Origin: Alistipes sp.
Lineage (GTDB): Bacteria; Bacteroidota; Bacteroidia; Bacteroidales; Rikenellaceae
Direction: 5' to 3'
Assembly (NCBI GenBank): GCA_017624955.1
Contig: JAGAMA010000025.1
Location: 1 to 64,000 of the forward strand
Length of the DNA: 64,000 bases
The translations under genes were made by a program, and so were the position numbers. Shown one piece after another: positions 26,414 through 35,343 of this stretch (position 1 is the first letter of the stretch; the number at the start of each line of letters is the position of its first letter). The notes beneath the pieces are model-generated. The model did no database searches and was not told the origin of the DNA. It saw only the letters and a program-made list of their open reading frames with translations.

Positions 26414-26890
26414 ATGACAATCTGTAAGAAAATAGCACTGTCGGTTGCCGCATTGTTTATCTTTTTGGGGGTTGCCGAAGCTCAATCGCTGGCCGCCTTT
26501 AAGGGCAAATTGGCCACGGAAACCATTTCGGAGGCGACTTCAGCCCCTGCGCGTGTCGAGGTGACCGAGATCGGCTCGGCGGCCGATGCCGTGCGCGAAC
26601 TTTCGAATCGTAATAACGCGAACGCGCGTGTGCGTGGCTATCGTGTCTGCATCTTCTTCGACAACGGGCAGGATGCGCGTGCCGGAGCGATGGAGGCCAA
26701 GCAGCTCTTCCAGGAGAACTTTCCGAACATCAAGCTCTACATGGTCTATGAGAACCCCTATTTCCGTGTGACTGTGGGCAATTGCCTCACGATCGAGGAG
26801 GCTGTGATCCTGAAGGGAAAGCTCGCATCGCTCTTCCCGAAAGCCTTCCCCAAGAGCGAGGAGCTGGCGTTGAGCGACCTTTTGGAGTAA
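26414..26890 (+). CDS. Exported SPOR-like domain protein
   Basis: A 158-residue protein with a signal peptide of about 23 residues ending in AEAQ. Residues about 72-150 look like a SPOR domain: GYRVCIFFDNGQDARAGAME, then FPNIKLYMVYENPYFRVTVG, then a helix starting LTIEEAVILKGKLASLFP. SPOR domains bind denuded peptidoglycan strands, so it probably acts at the cell wall. It follows the LEA-like gene by ten bases. Confidence 0.8.
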   Translation: MTICKKIALSVAALFIFLGVAEAQSLAAFKGKLATETISEATSAPARVEVTEIGSAADAVRELSNRNNANARVRGYRVCIFFDNGQDARAGAMEAKQLFQENFPNIKLYMVYENPYFRVTVGNCLTIEEAVILKGKLASLFPKAFPKSEELALSDLLE

Positions 26891-26927
26891 TAAAATGTAA
26901 CTTTTTGCCATTTTTTTTACTTTTTTC

Positions 26928-26958
26928 TTGGTTGTTAAAGGTCGATACACTATATTTG
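26928..26958 (+). promoter_or_regulatory. Promoter of the Cys-rich lipoprotein gene
   Basis: TTG at 26928-26930 and TATATTTG at 26951-26958, spacer 20, inside a T-rich stretch. The -7 box is a perfect match. Confidence 0.75.
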
Positions 26959-26996
26959 CGACTACATTATGTTTCACTTTTAAAAGCATTAAAGGT

Positions 26997-27317
26997 ATGA
27001 AGAAGATTTACATGTTCGCAATCGTATTGGCTGCTGCTGCTATGGTTAGCTGCGCAGGTAACGCAAATAAGACGGCTGAGGAGTGCACCGAGTGCACGGG
27101 TACGGAGTGCTGCGCTGAGGGTGAGGCTTGCACGAAGCCCGCTGAGGAGCAGTGCGAGGCTTGCAAGGCCGCTGCTGCCGAGCAGACCGTCGAGGGTGCT
27201 GTAAAGGAGGCCGCTTCGGAGGCTGTTGACAAGGTGGAGGCTGCCGCTAAGGAGGCTGCCGTTGACGCTGTCAACAAGGCTGCCGAGGAGGTTGCCAAGG
27301 CTGTTAAGGGCGAGTAA
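26997..27317 (+). CDS. Small Cys-rich, Ala/Glu-helical lipoprotein of unknown function
   Basis: A 106-residue protein with a lipoprotein signal (lipobox MVSC, Cys19). Residues 28-58 hold seven more cysteines spaced as CxxC, CC and CxxC pairs in an acidic segment. Residues 60-106 are an Ala/Glu/Lys repeat (KEAASEAVDKVEAAAKEAA) expected to form one long amphipathic helix. I do not recognise a named family. It has its own strong promoter and terminator, so it is a single-gene unit, probably well expressed. Confidence 0.8.
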   Translation: MKKIYMFAIVLAAAAMVSCAGNANKTAEECTECTGTECCAEGEACTKPAEEQCEACKAAAAEQTVEGAVKEAASEAVDKVEAAAKEAAVDAVNKAAEEVAKAVKGE

Positions 27318-27337
27318 TTGACCCTAACATTCCGTTT

Positions 27338-27374
27338 AAGTGAGGAGTCCGAAAAGGATTCCTCACTTTTTTTG
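27338..27374 (+). terminator. Terminator of the Cys-rich lipoprotein gene
   Basis: Arms AGTGAGGAGTCC and GGATTCCTCACT around GAAAA, then seven T. Confidence 0.9.
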
Positions 27375-27404
27375 CACACCCTTGCCAAATTTTTGTTATC
27401 TTTG
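27371..27404 (+). promoter_or_regulatory. Promoter of the NhaD-type antiporter gene
   Basis: TTTG at 27371-27374 and a perfect TATCTTTG at 27397-27404, spacer 22. The -33 element overlaps the T run of the preceding terminator. Confidence 0.65.
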
Positions 27405-27446
27405 TTTAATTGAAAACCCAACATCAACGAAATTTAGTCTTCTAAC

Positions 27447-28745
27447 ATGCAACAAGTTCAACTTTGGATGCTGATCCCCTTTGTGGTGATGCTTCTGACG
27501 ATTGCTGTCGCTCCGCTCGTGGCGGAACATTGGTGGGAGAAGAATCGCAACAAGCTCATCTTCACGCTGCTCGTCTCGATCCCCACGGCAATCATCCTCA
27601 TTTGTGCAGGGCTTGGCGAGAATGTGCAGCACCAGCTGCTGTTCGACTACATCCCCTTCATTATCTTGCTTTTAGCCCTCTTTGTGGTGACGGGCGGTAT
27701 TAACATCCGTGGCGACATTGCCGCTACGCCGACGGTCAATACCCTCCTCTTGTTTGGTGGTTGGGTCTTGGCTTCGTTCATGGGTACGACGGGTGCGGCG
27801 ATGCTGATGATTCGCCCGATGTTGCAGATCAACCAGCAGCGCAAATACCGTGTCCACACGGTGCTCTTCTTCATCGCCCTGGTGGCCAACTGCGGTGGTC
27901 TGCTGACCCCGCTGGGTGATCCCCCGTTGTTCCTCCTCTACCTGCGTGGTGCTTCGTTCGAGTGGTTCTTGCAGCTCCTGCCGCAGTGGATGTTCGTTGG
28001 CTTTATCTTGTTGGCAATCTATGCCGTAGTTGATAAGTATCTCTATGCCAAGGAGCCGCACGACATGCGTATGCGCGATGAGAAGGAGCAGGAGCCGATC
28101 CATGTGACCGGTTCGATCAACTTCATTTGGCTCGCCTGCGTGATTGCAGCCGTGGTCTTCCTCAATGCTTCGTACATCCCCTCGATGGCCGACCACCATG
28201 CTCCGCTCTATGTGAAGTTCCTGCGCGAGATCGTGCTGCTCGTGATCATCGCCCTCTCGCTCAAGACGACGAGCCGCGAGGTGCGTGAGGCCAACCACTT
28301 CTCGTGGGAGCCGATTGCCGAGGTGGCGATCCTCTTCGTGGGTATCTTTACGACGATGACCCCCGCGCTGCTCTACCTCAATGCTCACGCCCCCTCGCTG
28401 GGCCTTAGCGAGCCGTGGCAGTTCTACTACTCGACGGGTATCTTGTCCTCGTTCCTGGATAATGCTCCGACGGCCGTGGCCTTCCACACCGTGGCTTCGG
28501 GTCTCCCGATCGGCGAGGGTGTCGCTTGCGTGGCAGGCATCCCCGAGGTGCTGCTGAAGGTGATTTCGCTTGGTGCCGTCTTCTTCGGTGCGATGACCTA
28601 TATCGGCAACGGCCCCAACTTCATGGTCAAGGCGATTGCCGAGCAGGAGGGTGTCGAGATGCCGTCGTTCTTCGGCTACATGGTGAAGTTCTCGCTAGTG
28701 GTGTTGCTGCCGGTGTATGTGCTGATGCAGCTCATCTTCTTTTAG
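27447..28745 (+). CDS. nhaD: NhaD-type Na+/H+ antiporter
   Basis: A 432-residue inner-membrane protein with about twelve hydrophobic helices, of the ion-transporter/NhaD superfamily. Typical segments are GTTGAAMLMIRPML, VANCGGLLTPLGDPPLFL and SFLDNAPTAVAFHTVA; the polar Gly-Asp-Pro and Asp-Asn-Ala-Pro motifs lie in the two half-repeats that form the ion path. Family members exchange Na+ or Li+ for protons and help in salt and alkali tolerance. The gene symbol follows the family; transport by this protein is inferred. Single-gene unit. Confidence 0.88.
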   Translation: MQQVQLWMLIPFVVMLLTIAVAPLVAEHWWEKNRNKLIFTLLVSIPTAIILICAGLGENVQHQLLFDYIPFIILLLALFVVTGGINIRGDIAATPTVNTLLLFGGWVLASFMGTTGAAMLMIRPMLQINQQRKYRVHTVLFFIALVANCGGLLTPLGDPPLFLLYLRGASFEWFLQLLPQWMFVGFILLAIYAVVDKYLYAKEPHDMRMRDEKEQEPIHVTGSINFIWLACVIAAVVFLNASYIPSMADHHAPLYVKFLREIVLLVIIALSLKTTSREVREANHFSWEPIAEVAILFVGIFTTMTPALLYLNAHAPSLGLSEPWQFYYSTGILSSFLDNAPTAVAFHTVASGLPIGEGVACVAGIPEVLLKVISLGAVFFGAMTYIGNGPNFMVKAIAEQEGVEMPSFFGYMVKFSLVVLLPVYVLMQLIFF

Positions 28746-28763
28746 CGAAATACGCTTATAATC

Positions 28764-28802
28764 GTAAAAAAAGGTGCTTCATCGAAGCACCTTTTTTGTT
28801 GT
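28764..28802. terminator. Bidirectional terminator between nhaD and btuD
   Basis: Arms AAGGTGCTTC and GAAGCACCTT around ATC, flanked by A on the left and T on the right, so it can end both converging transcripts. Confidence 0.9.
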
Positions 28803-29515
28803 TATTTCAGCCCGAAGGTTCGTTCGATCAGGCCGCTTTGCACCATCTCCTCGGTGGGGAGGTGGTGTAGATGCGGATTGTCCACGAGGGCGATCGAGTC
28901 GCACATCGTGCGGGCGATGTCGAGTTCGTGGGTCGAGAAGAGGATGCACTTCTGCTCCTCGTGTGCCAGCTGACTCAAAAGACGGCACAGCTCGTAACGG
29001 TTGGGCAGGTCGAGGAACGAGGTCGGCTCATCGAGCAGGATAATCGGGGTCTGCTGCGCCAGGGCGCGGGCAATCATCACGCGCTGGCACTCGCCGTCCG
29101 ACATGCGGTCCATCGTCCGATCCGAAAAGGCGCTCATCCCCACCACCTCGAGGGCATGTTCGACAAGTTGTCGATCCTCCTCCTGCATGCGCCCGATCCA
29201 ATTCGTGTAGGGGGCACGTCCCAGGGCGACCACATCGCGGCAACGGAGGTTGGCAATGCGGACGCGCTCGGTCGTCACGAGCGCCAAGCGGGTCGAGAGG
29301 GTGTGTGCATCGAGTTGTCGGATCTCCTCTTCGCCGAGCATGATCTGCCCCTTATACTCCGTATTTAAGCCTGCCAGCGCGCGCAGCAGGGTCGATTTAC
29401 CCGATCCGTTGCGCCCGATAAGTGCCGTCAGACGACCCACCTCGAACGAGGTCGATACCTGCTTCAGCAGCGTTCGGTCGGCATAGCCGAGGGTTAAGTT
29501 TTCGAGCCGTATCAT
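28802..29515 (-). CDS. btuD: Cobalamin ABC transporter ATPase
   Basis: A 237-residue ATPase of the FecE/BtuD type. Walker A is GRNGSGKSTLLRAL near residue 35, the signature motif is MSDGECQRVMIARALAQ, Walker B is IILLDEPTSFLDL and the H-loop follows as STHELD. It is the last gene of the riboswitch-led operon, four bases after the permease. Iron-siderophore ATPases look alike, so B12 as substrate rests on operon context. Confidence 0.9.
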   Translation of the reverse strand: MIRLENLTLGYADRTLLKQVSTSFEVGRLTALIGRNGSGKSTLLRALAGLNTEYKGQIMLGEEEIRQLDAHTLSTRLALVTTERVRIANLRCRDVVALGRAPYTNWIGRMQEEDRQLVEHALEVVGMSAFSDRTMDRMSDGECQRVMIARALAQQTPIILLDEPTSFLDLPNRYELCRLLSQLAHEEQKCILFSTHELDIARTMCDSIALVDNPHLHHLPTEEMVQSGLIERTFGLK

Positions 29516-29518
29516 CCT

Positions 29519-30523
29519 CTATGCAATCGTTTTATGCCGCCACACAACCCACACCACAATCGGAATACCCATCAGGGCCGTGACGGTGTTGATCGGCAGG
29601 GTGAAGAGTTTCGAAATCAGGTCGCACACGAGCAGCACGGCGCTACCCGTGAGTGCCGAGGCGGGGATCAGGATGCGGTGGTCAGCCTCGCGGAAGAGCA
29701 TGCGCGCCAGGTGCGGTACAGCCAGGCCGATAAAGCCCACAGGTCCACAAAAGGCGGTCACCGTACCTGCCAGGAGGGTGGTCGATAGGAAGACCATGCG
29801 GCGCGTGCGGCGGATGTTGAGCCCCATCGTGCGGGCATACTGTTCGCCCAGGAGCAGGAGGTTGAGGGGTTTGATCACCGCCACTGCCAGCACCAGACCG
29901 ATCACAACGGCCACGGCCAACAGCGCAAGTTGGGGCGTGGTGACATCGCCCAGCGACCCCATCGTCCAGATGACGAAGGATTTGAGCGCCCCCTCGCTCG
30001 AGAGGTATTGCAGAATCTGCACCACGGCATCGATGCCCGATGAGCACATCATGCCGAGGATCAGGATCACCATGATATCCTTGATGCGGCGGCTCAGGAT
30101 GGCTACCATCGTCAGAATGACGGCCGCACCTACCCAGGCCGCTCCCGCCATGCCGAAGGAGGCGATGAGGGATGATCCGCCAAGCCCCAACAGTGGTGCA
30201 CCGAGCAGCAGGAGCGCTACGCCGAAGCTCGCTCCGGAGCTGATGCCGAGCACATAGGGGCCGGCCAGGGGGTTGCGGAAGAGGGTCTGCATCTGAAGAC
30301 CGCTGACCGCGAGTGCCGCACCGGCCAGCAGTGCCACAACCGCCTTGACGAGGCGAATCGAGCGCACGATCTTGGCGGTCGAGGCGGCTACCTCACCACC
30401 CGTGAGCGAGGCCCACACCTCGCGGAGCGGAATCGAGACCGATCCCACCGCCAGGTCGAGTGCAAAGAGCACAACGATCAGCAGCGCGAGTGCCGTGAAA
30501 CGGATGGGGTGTGTGAGCTTCAT
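29519..30523 (-). CDS. btuC: Cobalamin ABC transporter permease
   Basis: A 334-residue FecCD/BtuC-family permease with about ten membrane helices. Conserved parts are LRGVRLVKAVVALLAGAALA-like RLVKAVVALLAGAALAVSG, the NPLAGPYVLGISSGASFG block, and GPVGFIGLAVPHLARML before the coupling-helix region that meets BtuD. Downstream of the binding-protein gene by 24 bases. Substrate inferred from the operon. Confidence 0.92.
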   Translation of the reverse strand: MKLTHPIRFTALALLIVVLFALDLAVGSVSIPLREVWASLTGGEVAASTAKIVRSIRLVKAVVALLAGAALAVSGLQMQTLFRNPLAGPYVLGISSGASFGVALLLLGAPLLGLGGSSLIASFGMAGAAWVGAAVILTMVAILSRRIKDIMVILILGMMCSSGIDAVVQILQYLSSEGALKSFVIWTMGSLGDVTTPQLALLAVAVVIGLVLAVAVIKPLNLLLLGEQYARTMGLNIRRTRRMVFLSTTLLAGTVTAFCGPVGFIGLAVPHLARMLFREADHRILIPASALTGSAVLLVCDLISKLFTLPINTVTALMGIPIVVWVVWRHKTIA

Positions 30524-30547
30524 GGGGTAAAGATAGGCAAAATTTGG

Positions 30548-31675
30548 CTATTGAAGGCGGTGATGGTAGATAAATCGGTAGTCGGAGTCGGCTGTGGGGT
30601 GGAGCAGGTGTCGGAGATCCTCCAAGATCACATCCGGTTCAACCACGCCCGTCTCCCAGAAGTCGTTTCCGCCGGCGGGGCTTAGGCGGGCGTTGTTGTT
30701 CCACACCTCCCGCTCGCGCACGGCCTTCACATCGGCAAAGCGCGGGAAGCGGTGACAAAGCTCATCGAGCGAGAAGAACACCCCCGGATTGAGCCACACA
30801 TCAGCCTCCGAGGCGAGCAGATAGGCCTCCTCCAGGTCGATCACGTCGCTGCGGTTATCCCCGTCGTCCGCCCGGTAGATGTACTCGCCACCTGCATCCG
30901 TGACGAGTTGCACGAGGTAGCTCGTCGCAGGGGGCATGAACCAATTATCGCGGTAGGGGGAGTTGAACATCACCGTCGGGCGTTTTTCGTCTTGTTGCGC
31001 CTCCGCAGCTAACGCGGTGTAGCGCTCCGCAATCGGGGCAAAGCGCTCTTCGGCCGTTGCGCGTTTGCCCACAAGCTCGGCCACGAAGATCATCCACTCG
31101 GCCTTGCCTAACGGGTGCTCCTCCAGGTACTCGCCCACATAGACATAGGGGATTCCCAGCTCCTCGAGGCGGGGCACCATCTCCGAGGCGCTGCTCACGC
31201 CATAGAGCAACACCAGGTCGGGATCGAGCGCCACGACCAATTCGTAGTTCAGGTTGCCGTCATAGCCCACATCGCCCAGCTCCGCACGGCGGGCGTTGAT
31301 CGTGGGGTTGGAGATAAAGTCGATGCCCGACACGCCCACCACGGCATCCACCGCCCCCACCTTGTCGAGCATGGCGATATAGGAGGAGGACATGCAGACG
31401 ACACGCTTCGCCTCGCCCTCGATTACCTGCCCTGTGAAGCCCTGCGGAAGGGGTTCACGGTTGCGGCGAATCAGGAGGCGCGAGGGGGCTTCGGCTCCCT
31501 GCCAGGGGCTGGCGGTCGAGAGGAGCGTGGAGCTGCCACCCTGAGTGGTGCAGAGCGTAAATCCTTTGGCGTAGCGAGGGGTATAGATCTCCTCGCTGAA
31601 GGCCTCGAGTGAGGGGCCTTCCGTGGCGCAGGCGATGCTCATGAGGCACCAAAGGAGCAGGATCAGTCGTTTCAT
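30548..31675 (-). CDS. btuF: Cobalamin-binding periplasmic lipoprotein
   Basis: A 375-residue type III substrate-binding protein with a lipoprotein signal (lipobox SIAC, Cys16). Two lobes joined by a long helix: lobe one contains RVVCMSSSYIAMLDKVGAVD and DPDLVLLYG; lobe two contains PPATSYLVQLVTDAGGEYIY and the late ADVKAVREREVWNN. The start at 31675 gives the signal peptide directly; further-upstream frames would run into the intergenic hairpin. It should hand B12 to BtuCD. Iron-siderophore binding is the alternative, but operon and riboswitch favour B12. Confidence 0.88.
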   Translation of the reverse strand: MKRLILLLWCLMSIACATEGPSLEAFSEEIYTPRYAKGFTLCTTQGGSSTLLSTASPWQGAEAPSRLLIRRNREPLPQGFTGQVIEGEAKRVVCMSSSYIAMLDKVGAVDAVVGVSGIDFISNPTINARRAELGDVGYDGNLNYELVVALDPDLVLLYGVSSASEMVPRLEELGIPYVYVGEYLEEHPLGKAEWMIFVAELVGKRATAEERFAPIAERYTALAAEAQQDEKRPTVMFNSPYRDNWFMPPATSYLVQLVTDAGGEYIYRADDGDNRSDVIDLEEAYLLASEADVWLNPGVFFSLDELCHRFPRFADVKAVREREVWNNNARLSPAGGNDFWETGVVEPDVILEDLRHLLHPTADSDYRFIYHHRLQ

Positions 31676-31681
31676 GCAAGC

Positions 31682-31758
31682 AAAAAAGTGGGCAGGAGGT
31701 ATTGTAGCGTAGTTATGGCAAATAACGCGGTTTTTCAAAATAGTTGCACCTCCTGCCC
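31682..31758 (-). terminator. Intercistronic stem-loop with T run between btuB and btuF
   Basis: On the minus strand an 11-base stem GGGCAGGAGGT / ACCTCCTGCCC encloses a 47-base loop and is followed by AC and six T, seven bases before the btuF ATG. It looks like a partial terminator or attenuator that could lower inner-membrane gene expression relative to btuG and btuB. The left arm also includes an AGGAGG sequence. Confidence 0.6.
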
Positions 31759-31766
31759 GTATCGGT

Positions 31767-33842
31767 TTAGCGTTTTCGGTGACCCCACTTTGGGGTGATA
31801 CCGATGAAGAGTTCGTAGTTAATGCCCGGCATCGGACGCGAGAGCACCGTGACATACTCCTTGTCGAGGAGGTTGTTCACAGCCCCGCGCAGCGAGAGGT
31901 CGCACCAACGGAGTGAAAGCGTGTGGCCGAGCGTGAGGTTGCTCAGGGCGTAGCCTTCGAGCGTGCCGGTGATGGTCGAGCCATTGCTCGAGAGGGTGTA
32001 GCGTTCGCTGTAGGCGCACCACTTGTAGCCCAGCTCCCAACGTCGCCAGCCGAGGCGCAGGGTGGCCGAGGCGGAGTGTTCGGGGACATAGGGGAGCTGC
32101 TTGCCGACCGATTGATCGGCCGACGAGAAGCGTTCGCCCACATTGAGCGAGGGGGTCCAGGCGTAGGAGGCGTGTAGCTCCAAGAGCCAATCCTTCGTGG
32201 GTCGCCACGAGGGGGTCAGCTCGACCTCGATACCGTAGGAGTGCACCTCCTTCACATTCTCAGGCGTGTAGTAGCCCATCGCCTTGGGATACCAGAGGAT
32301 CCAATCCTCGATGCGCGAATCGAACCAGGCAAGCGATCCGCTGAGCGCGAGGGGCTTGCCGCTGCCGAGCCGGAGATCGAGCCCCACATCATACGACCAC
32401 CCCTTCTCGGGCTTTAGGTCGGGGTTGCCGCCCGGTTGGAAGTAGAGGTCGTTGAGGGTCGGGTAGCGGTAGTTGCGCGACAACGAACCCTTCAGTACCA
32501 GCTTGCCACCCCGAATCAGCTCGCCATCGACGAAGAGGGCGGGAATCAGGGGCGAAAACTCGTCATCGTATAGCTCCTCGCGGAGCGTGAGGCCGAGGCC
32601 GAGCCAGGGTAGTGCGCGCCAACGCGCCGTGGCCGTAGCCGTCAGTTCGGTGCGATCCTCCTTGAAGCCGGCACGATGCGCGCCGTCGCTGTCGATCACC
32701 TCCTTGCCTTGGGCACGGCTCAGGTGATGATGTGCCGCCACCTCGGCCGAGAAGAGCCACCTTTCGGAGGGGAGGTACTCGCCACTGAAGCGACCGTAGA
32801 GGGTGTTGAGGTGGTTGCGCGAATACTCCATCGTGCCATCCGGCAGCCCACCGTCGTTCTCCTCCGAGGCGTTTCCGCCGTGGGTCACACGCCGATCGTA
32901 GGCCGACCAGGAGTGGATGTAACCCGCTTGGGCTGCCAGGCGACCCTTCGAGGCGATGTGCTCCCAGCCGAGGAGTGCGCGCAGCGTCTCCTCGCGTTGG
33001 CGGTTCTCGATCTCCTCCTCCTCGGCATAGGAGGTCGAGATCATCGGCAGCTCACGATCCGAGGCCGTGTACCACGCCGTGAGCGAGAGGCGATCCCGAT
33101 CCGTGAGGCGGTAGTAGATCTCCTGCAGGGCGTGAAAATCCTTGAACTCGCCGTTGCGGTTGCGCTCCGTGGGGTGGTATTGGGAGACGATGTTGTGGTT
33201 CTCGTCGTAGATGTTGAGCTTCTTGTCGCGATTGACGAATTTGTAGTCGTTGGGCGAGGTGGCATAGACCAGGCGGGTCGAGAGTTGCCAGCGTTCGTTG
33301 CCGTAGCCGAGGTGGAGGTACTCGTCAAAGGTCTCGAACGACCCTACGCCCTGCACAAACTGCAGGTGAAAGCCGTCATACTCCTTGGGTCTTGTGGCGA
33401 GCTTCACCGCTCCGCCCAATCCGCCGCCCGTCTCGCTCACGGAGGATGAACCGTGCAGCAACGAGGCCTCGTCGATGAAGTAGGAGGGGATCATCGAGAA
33501 GTCGGTCATGCCGAGCATCGGGGAGTTGAGTTTCATGCCATTCCACAAGACCTGCGTATGGGAGGGCGAGGTACCTCGGAAGGCGACCGTGGAGAGGGTG
33601 GCACGGCCGTAGCTCTTGACAAAAACCGACGAATTATAGGTCAGCACATCGGCCATCGAGAGGGCGATATGCTCCTTGAGGGCCACCGAGTCGAAGGCCG
33701 TGCGCTGCACACCGATCTGCTTCATCGGACGACGACCCACTACGGCCACCTCGTCGATCGCAATGAGCGAGTCGATGCCCTCCTGGGCATGCGCCGCCCC
33801 GACGACGAGGAGCAGAAGCAGGGTATGCAGCAACTTTTTCAC
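31767..33842 (-). CDS. btuB: TonB-dependent outer-membrane cobalamin receptor
   Basis: A 691-residue TonB-dependent receptor with a 19-residue signal peptide (ends AHAQ). A TonB box-like stretch (DEVAVVGRR, residues about 29-37) is followed by the plug domain, with VLTYNSSVFVKSYGRATLST and GGGLGGAVKLATRP, and then a 22-strand barrel; it ends in an aromatic-rich strand. There is no N-terminal carboxypeptidase-like domain of the SusC type. It lies ten bases after the gene for the BtuG-like surface lipoprotein. Substrate inferred from the riboswitch. Confidence 0.92.
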   Translation of the reverse strand: MKKLLHTLLLLLVVGAAHAQEGIDSLIAIDEVAVVGRRPMKQIGVQRTAFDSVALKEHIALSMADVLTYNSSVFVKSYGRATLSTVAFRGTSPSHTQVLWNGMKLNSPMLGMTDFSMIPSYFIDEASLLHGSSSVSETGGGLGGAVKLATRPKEYDGFHLQFVQGVGSFETFDEYLHLGYGNERWQLSTRLVYATSPNDYKFVNRDKKLNIYDENHNIVSQYHPTERNRNGEFKDFHALQEIYYRLTDRDRLSLTAWYTASDRELPMISTSYAEEEEIENRQREETLRALLGWEHIASKGRLAAQAGYIHSWSAYDRRVTHGGNASEENDGGLPDGTMEYSRNHLNTLYGRFSGEYLPSERWLFSAEVAAHHHLSRAQGKEVIDSDGAHRAGFKEDRTELTATATARWRALPWLGLGLTLREELYDDEFSPLIPALFVDGELIRGGKLVLKGSLSRNYRYPTLNDLYFQPGGNPDLKPEKGWSYDVGLDLRLGSGKPLALSGSLAWFDSRIEDWILWYPKAMGYYTPENVKEVHSYGIEVELTPSWRPTKDWLLELHASYAWTPSLNVGERFSSADQSVGKQLPYVPEHSASATLRLGWRRWELGYKWCAYSERYTLSSNGSTITGTLEGYALSNLTLGHTLSLRWCDLSLRGAVNNLLDKEYVTVLSRPMPGINYELFIGITPKWGHRKR

Positions 33843-33852
33843 GGTCGTGGTT

Positions 33853-34935
33853 CTATTTGTTCCAGCAGAATTCGGTCGGGATCACACCGACATAGAAGCT
33901 GACGAGGCATTTGCCCGTAGCCGAGTAGCGATAGACGATACCCGGTTGCTGATAGTCGATGGCATCGGCCAGGTAGATGTCGTTGTTCTCGGGGTCAATC
34001 GTGAGGGCGTAGAAGTAGGACTCCTTCGTGTCGAAGGCCGTAGTTGCAGGCAACTCCGTGTCCGAGATATTCATCCGATAGGGGGCTCCGTTGTTGAGCC
34101 AATAGAGTTGATCACCCGTGCCGTTGATGCGCAGCTTTGAGGTGTAGTCGCCCTTCGTGAAGGTGTAACGCGCCTCGACGGTCATCTTTTCGGGGTCGAT
34201 GCGGCAGAGTACGGGGGCCTCGTAGCCGATGGGCGAACCCTCGTAACCACCATCGCAGATGGTCCAGAGCTTGCCGTTGCGATCCTTGACGAGTGATGCA
34301 GGCTGAATGCCCACCTCCAACGCGGCAACTACCTTGTCGGTCGAGGTGTCAATCTTGACGATGGTTTTCTCATACGACCAGCAGGTAACGTAGAGGTACT
34401 TGCCGATTACGACCATCTCCTCCGTCGAGCCCGTATGACCTGCGAGGGCCGTATTCTTCGGTACGGTCACCGACCCGATGCTCGAGTAGGTCTTGGGGTT
34501 GATGATCGTGAGTTGGTCGCTGTACATCGAGCTAACATAGGCCTTCTCATCCGAGAGGAAGCAGATGTAGCGAGGCGAAGTGATGCCCGTGATGCGGCCC
34601 TTTTCGCGCATCGTCTTCAGGTCGATGATGTAGATGATGTGCGAGTTATTGACCACGATCCAACCCGTGTCGTTGTGGATGGACATGGACTGCGCCGTAT
34701 CGCCTAATTTGTAGCCGTTGATTTTGGCAAAGATCTCGTTGTCGTAGCCGTTGCCTACGGGGTCGTAAAAGGAGAGTGAGGCATTGCTGGCATTGTAATT
34801 GCCGGCATTGACTACAAAGAGTCCTTTCGGCACTTCGACCGGATCAATGGTAGGATTGTCGTTGTCACTGTCCGAACATTGACACAACATCGTCGCAAAA
34901 AACAACCATCCCAAAGCATAGAGCAAGCGTTTCAT
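33853..34935 (-). CDS. btuG: BtuG-like surface B12-capture lipoprotein (YncE/DUF5074 beta-propeller)
   Basis: A 360-residue lipoprotein (lipobox LCQC) followed by an acidic linker (SDSDNDN) and a beta-propeller of YncE/DUF5074 type. Repeating blade segments are visible: GLFVVNAGNYNASNASLSFY, AYVSSMYSDQLTIINPKT, YLYVTCWSYEKTIVKIDTST, LWTICDGG and IYLADAID. In Bacteroides BtuG is a surface propeller that binds B12 very tightly and passes it to BtuB; family, lipidation and position next to btuB fit that role. The start at 34935 was chosen because it gives the signal peptide. First gene after the riboswitch. Confidence 0.85.
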   Translation of the reverse strand: MKRLLYALGWLFFATMLCQCSDSDNDNPTIDPVEVPKGLFVVNAGNYNASNASLSFYDPVGNGYDNEIFAKINGYKLGDTAQSMSIHNDTGWIVVNNSHIIYIIDLKTMREKGRITGITSPRYICFLSDEKAYVSSMYSDQLTIINPKTYSSIGSVTVPKNTALAGHTGSTEEMVVIGKYLYVTCWSYEKTIVKIDTSTDKVVAALEVGIQPASLVKDRNGKLWTICDGGYEGSPIGYEAPVLCRIDPEKMTVEARYTFTKGDYTSKLRINGTGDQLYWLNNGAPYRMNISDTELPATTAFDTKESYFYALTIDPENNDIYLADAIDYQQPGIVYRYSATGKCLVSFYVGVIPTEFCWNK

Positions 34936-34960
34936 AACTTGTTTTGTTTTTGTTTTGTTC

Positions 34961-34995
34961 AAAAAAATCGCCGTACTCCTGCTTGGAATACGACG
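34961..34995 (-). terminator. Terminator of the riboswitch expression platform
   Basis: On the minus strand arms CGTATTCC and GGAGTACG around AAGCA, followed closely by a run of seven T that ends about 25 bases before the btuG ATG. It is well placed to be formed when B12 is bound. Confidence 0.75.
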
Positions 34996-35169
34996 TCAAG
35001 TTACAAAACGGAAGAATTGTGCAGGGGCTTTCCTTTTCTCGCTCCCCCCCCTAACTGCCTTTTCCTCCTTGAGTGGAACGCAACCTTTACCGCTCCTGCC
35101 TCCTAAGCAGCACCTTTGGGGTCTCTTCTGCTTTGATGCTTGGCCCGTACACCTGCAGGCGTTTCATCT

Positions 35170-35340
35170 TTTTGTAGGCAGGTCTTCTGACTTATTCCCC
35201 TTTGATGCGCCTTCCCGGTTTCCCAGTGGCAGAAAGCATCAAACTTTGCGGAAATTACAGCAACAGGTATTGTTTCGGATTCTCACCGAATTTCCTTTTC
35301 ACCCCTCGGCCGTCTCGACGGCTTTCGGAGAACCTTACAA
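35170..35340 (-). promoter_or_regulatory. Cobalamin riboswitch
   Basis: On the minus strand the aptamer shows the B12 box GCCACTG (35224-35230) and the conserved AAGTCAGAAGACCTGCC (35177-35193), in the right order and spacing, with CCGAAAGCCG-type stem sequence near the 5' end. It lies between a promoter at 35344-35374 and the btuG terminator hairpin, so high B12 should switch off the uptake operon. Confidence 0.93.
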
Positions 35341-35343
35341 GCA

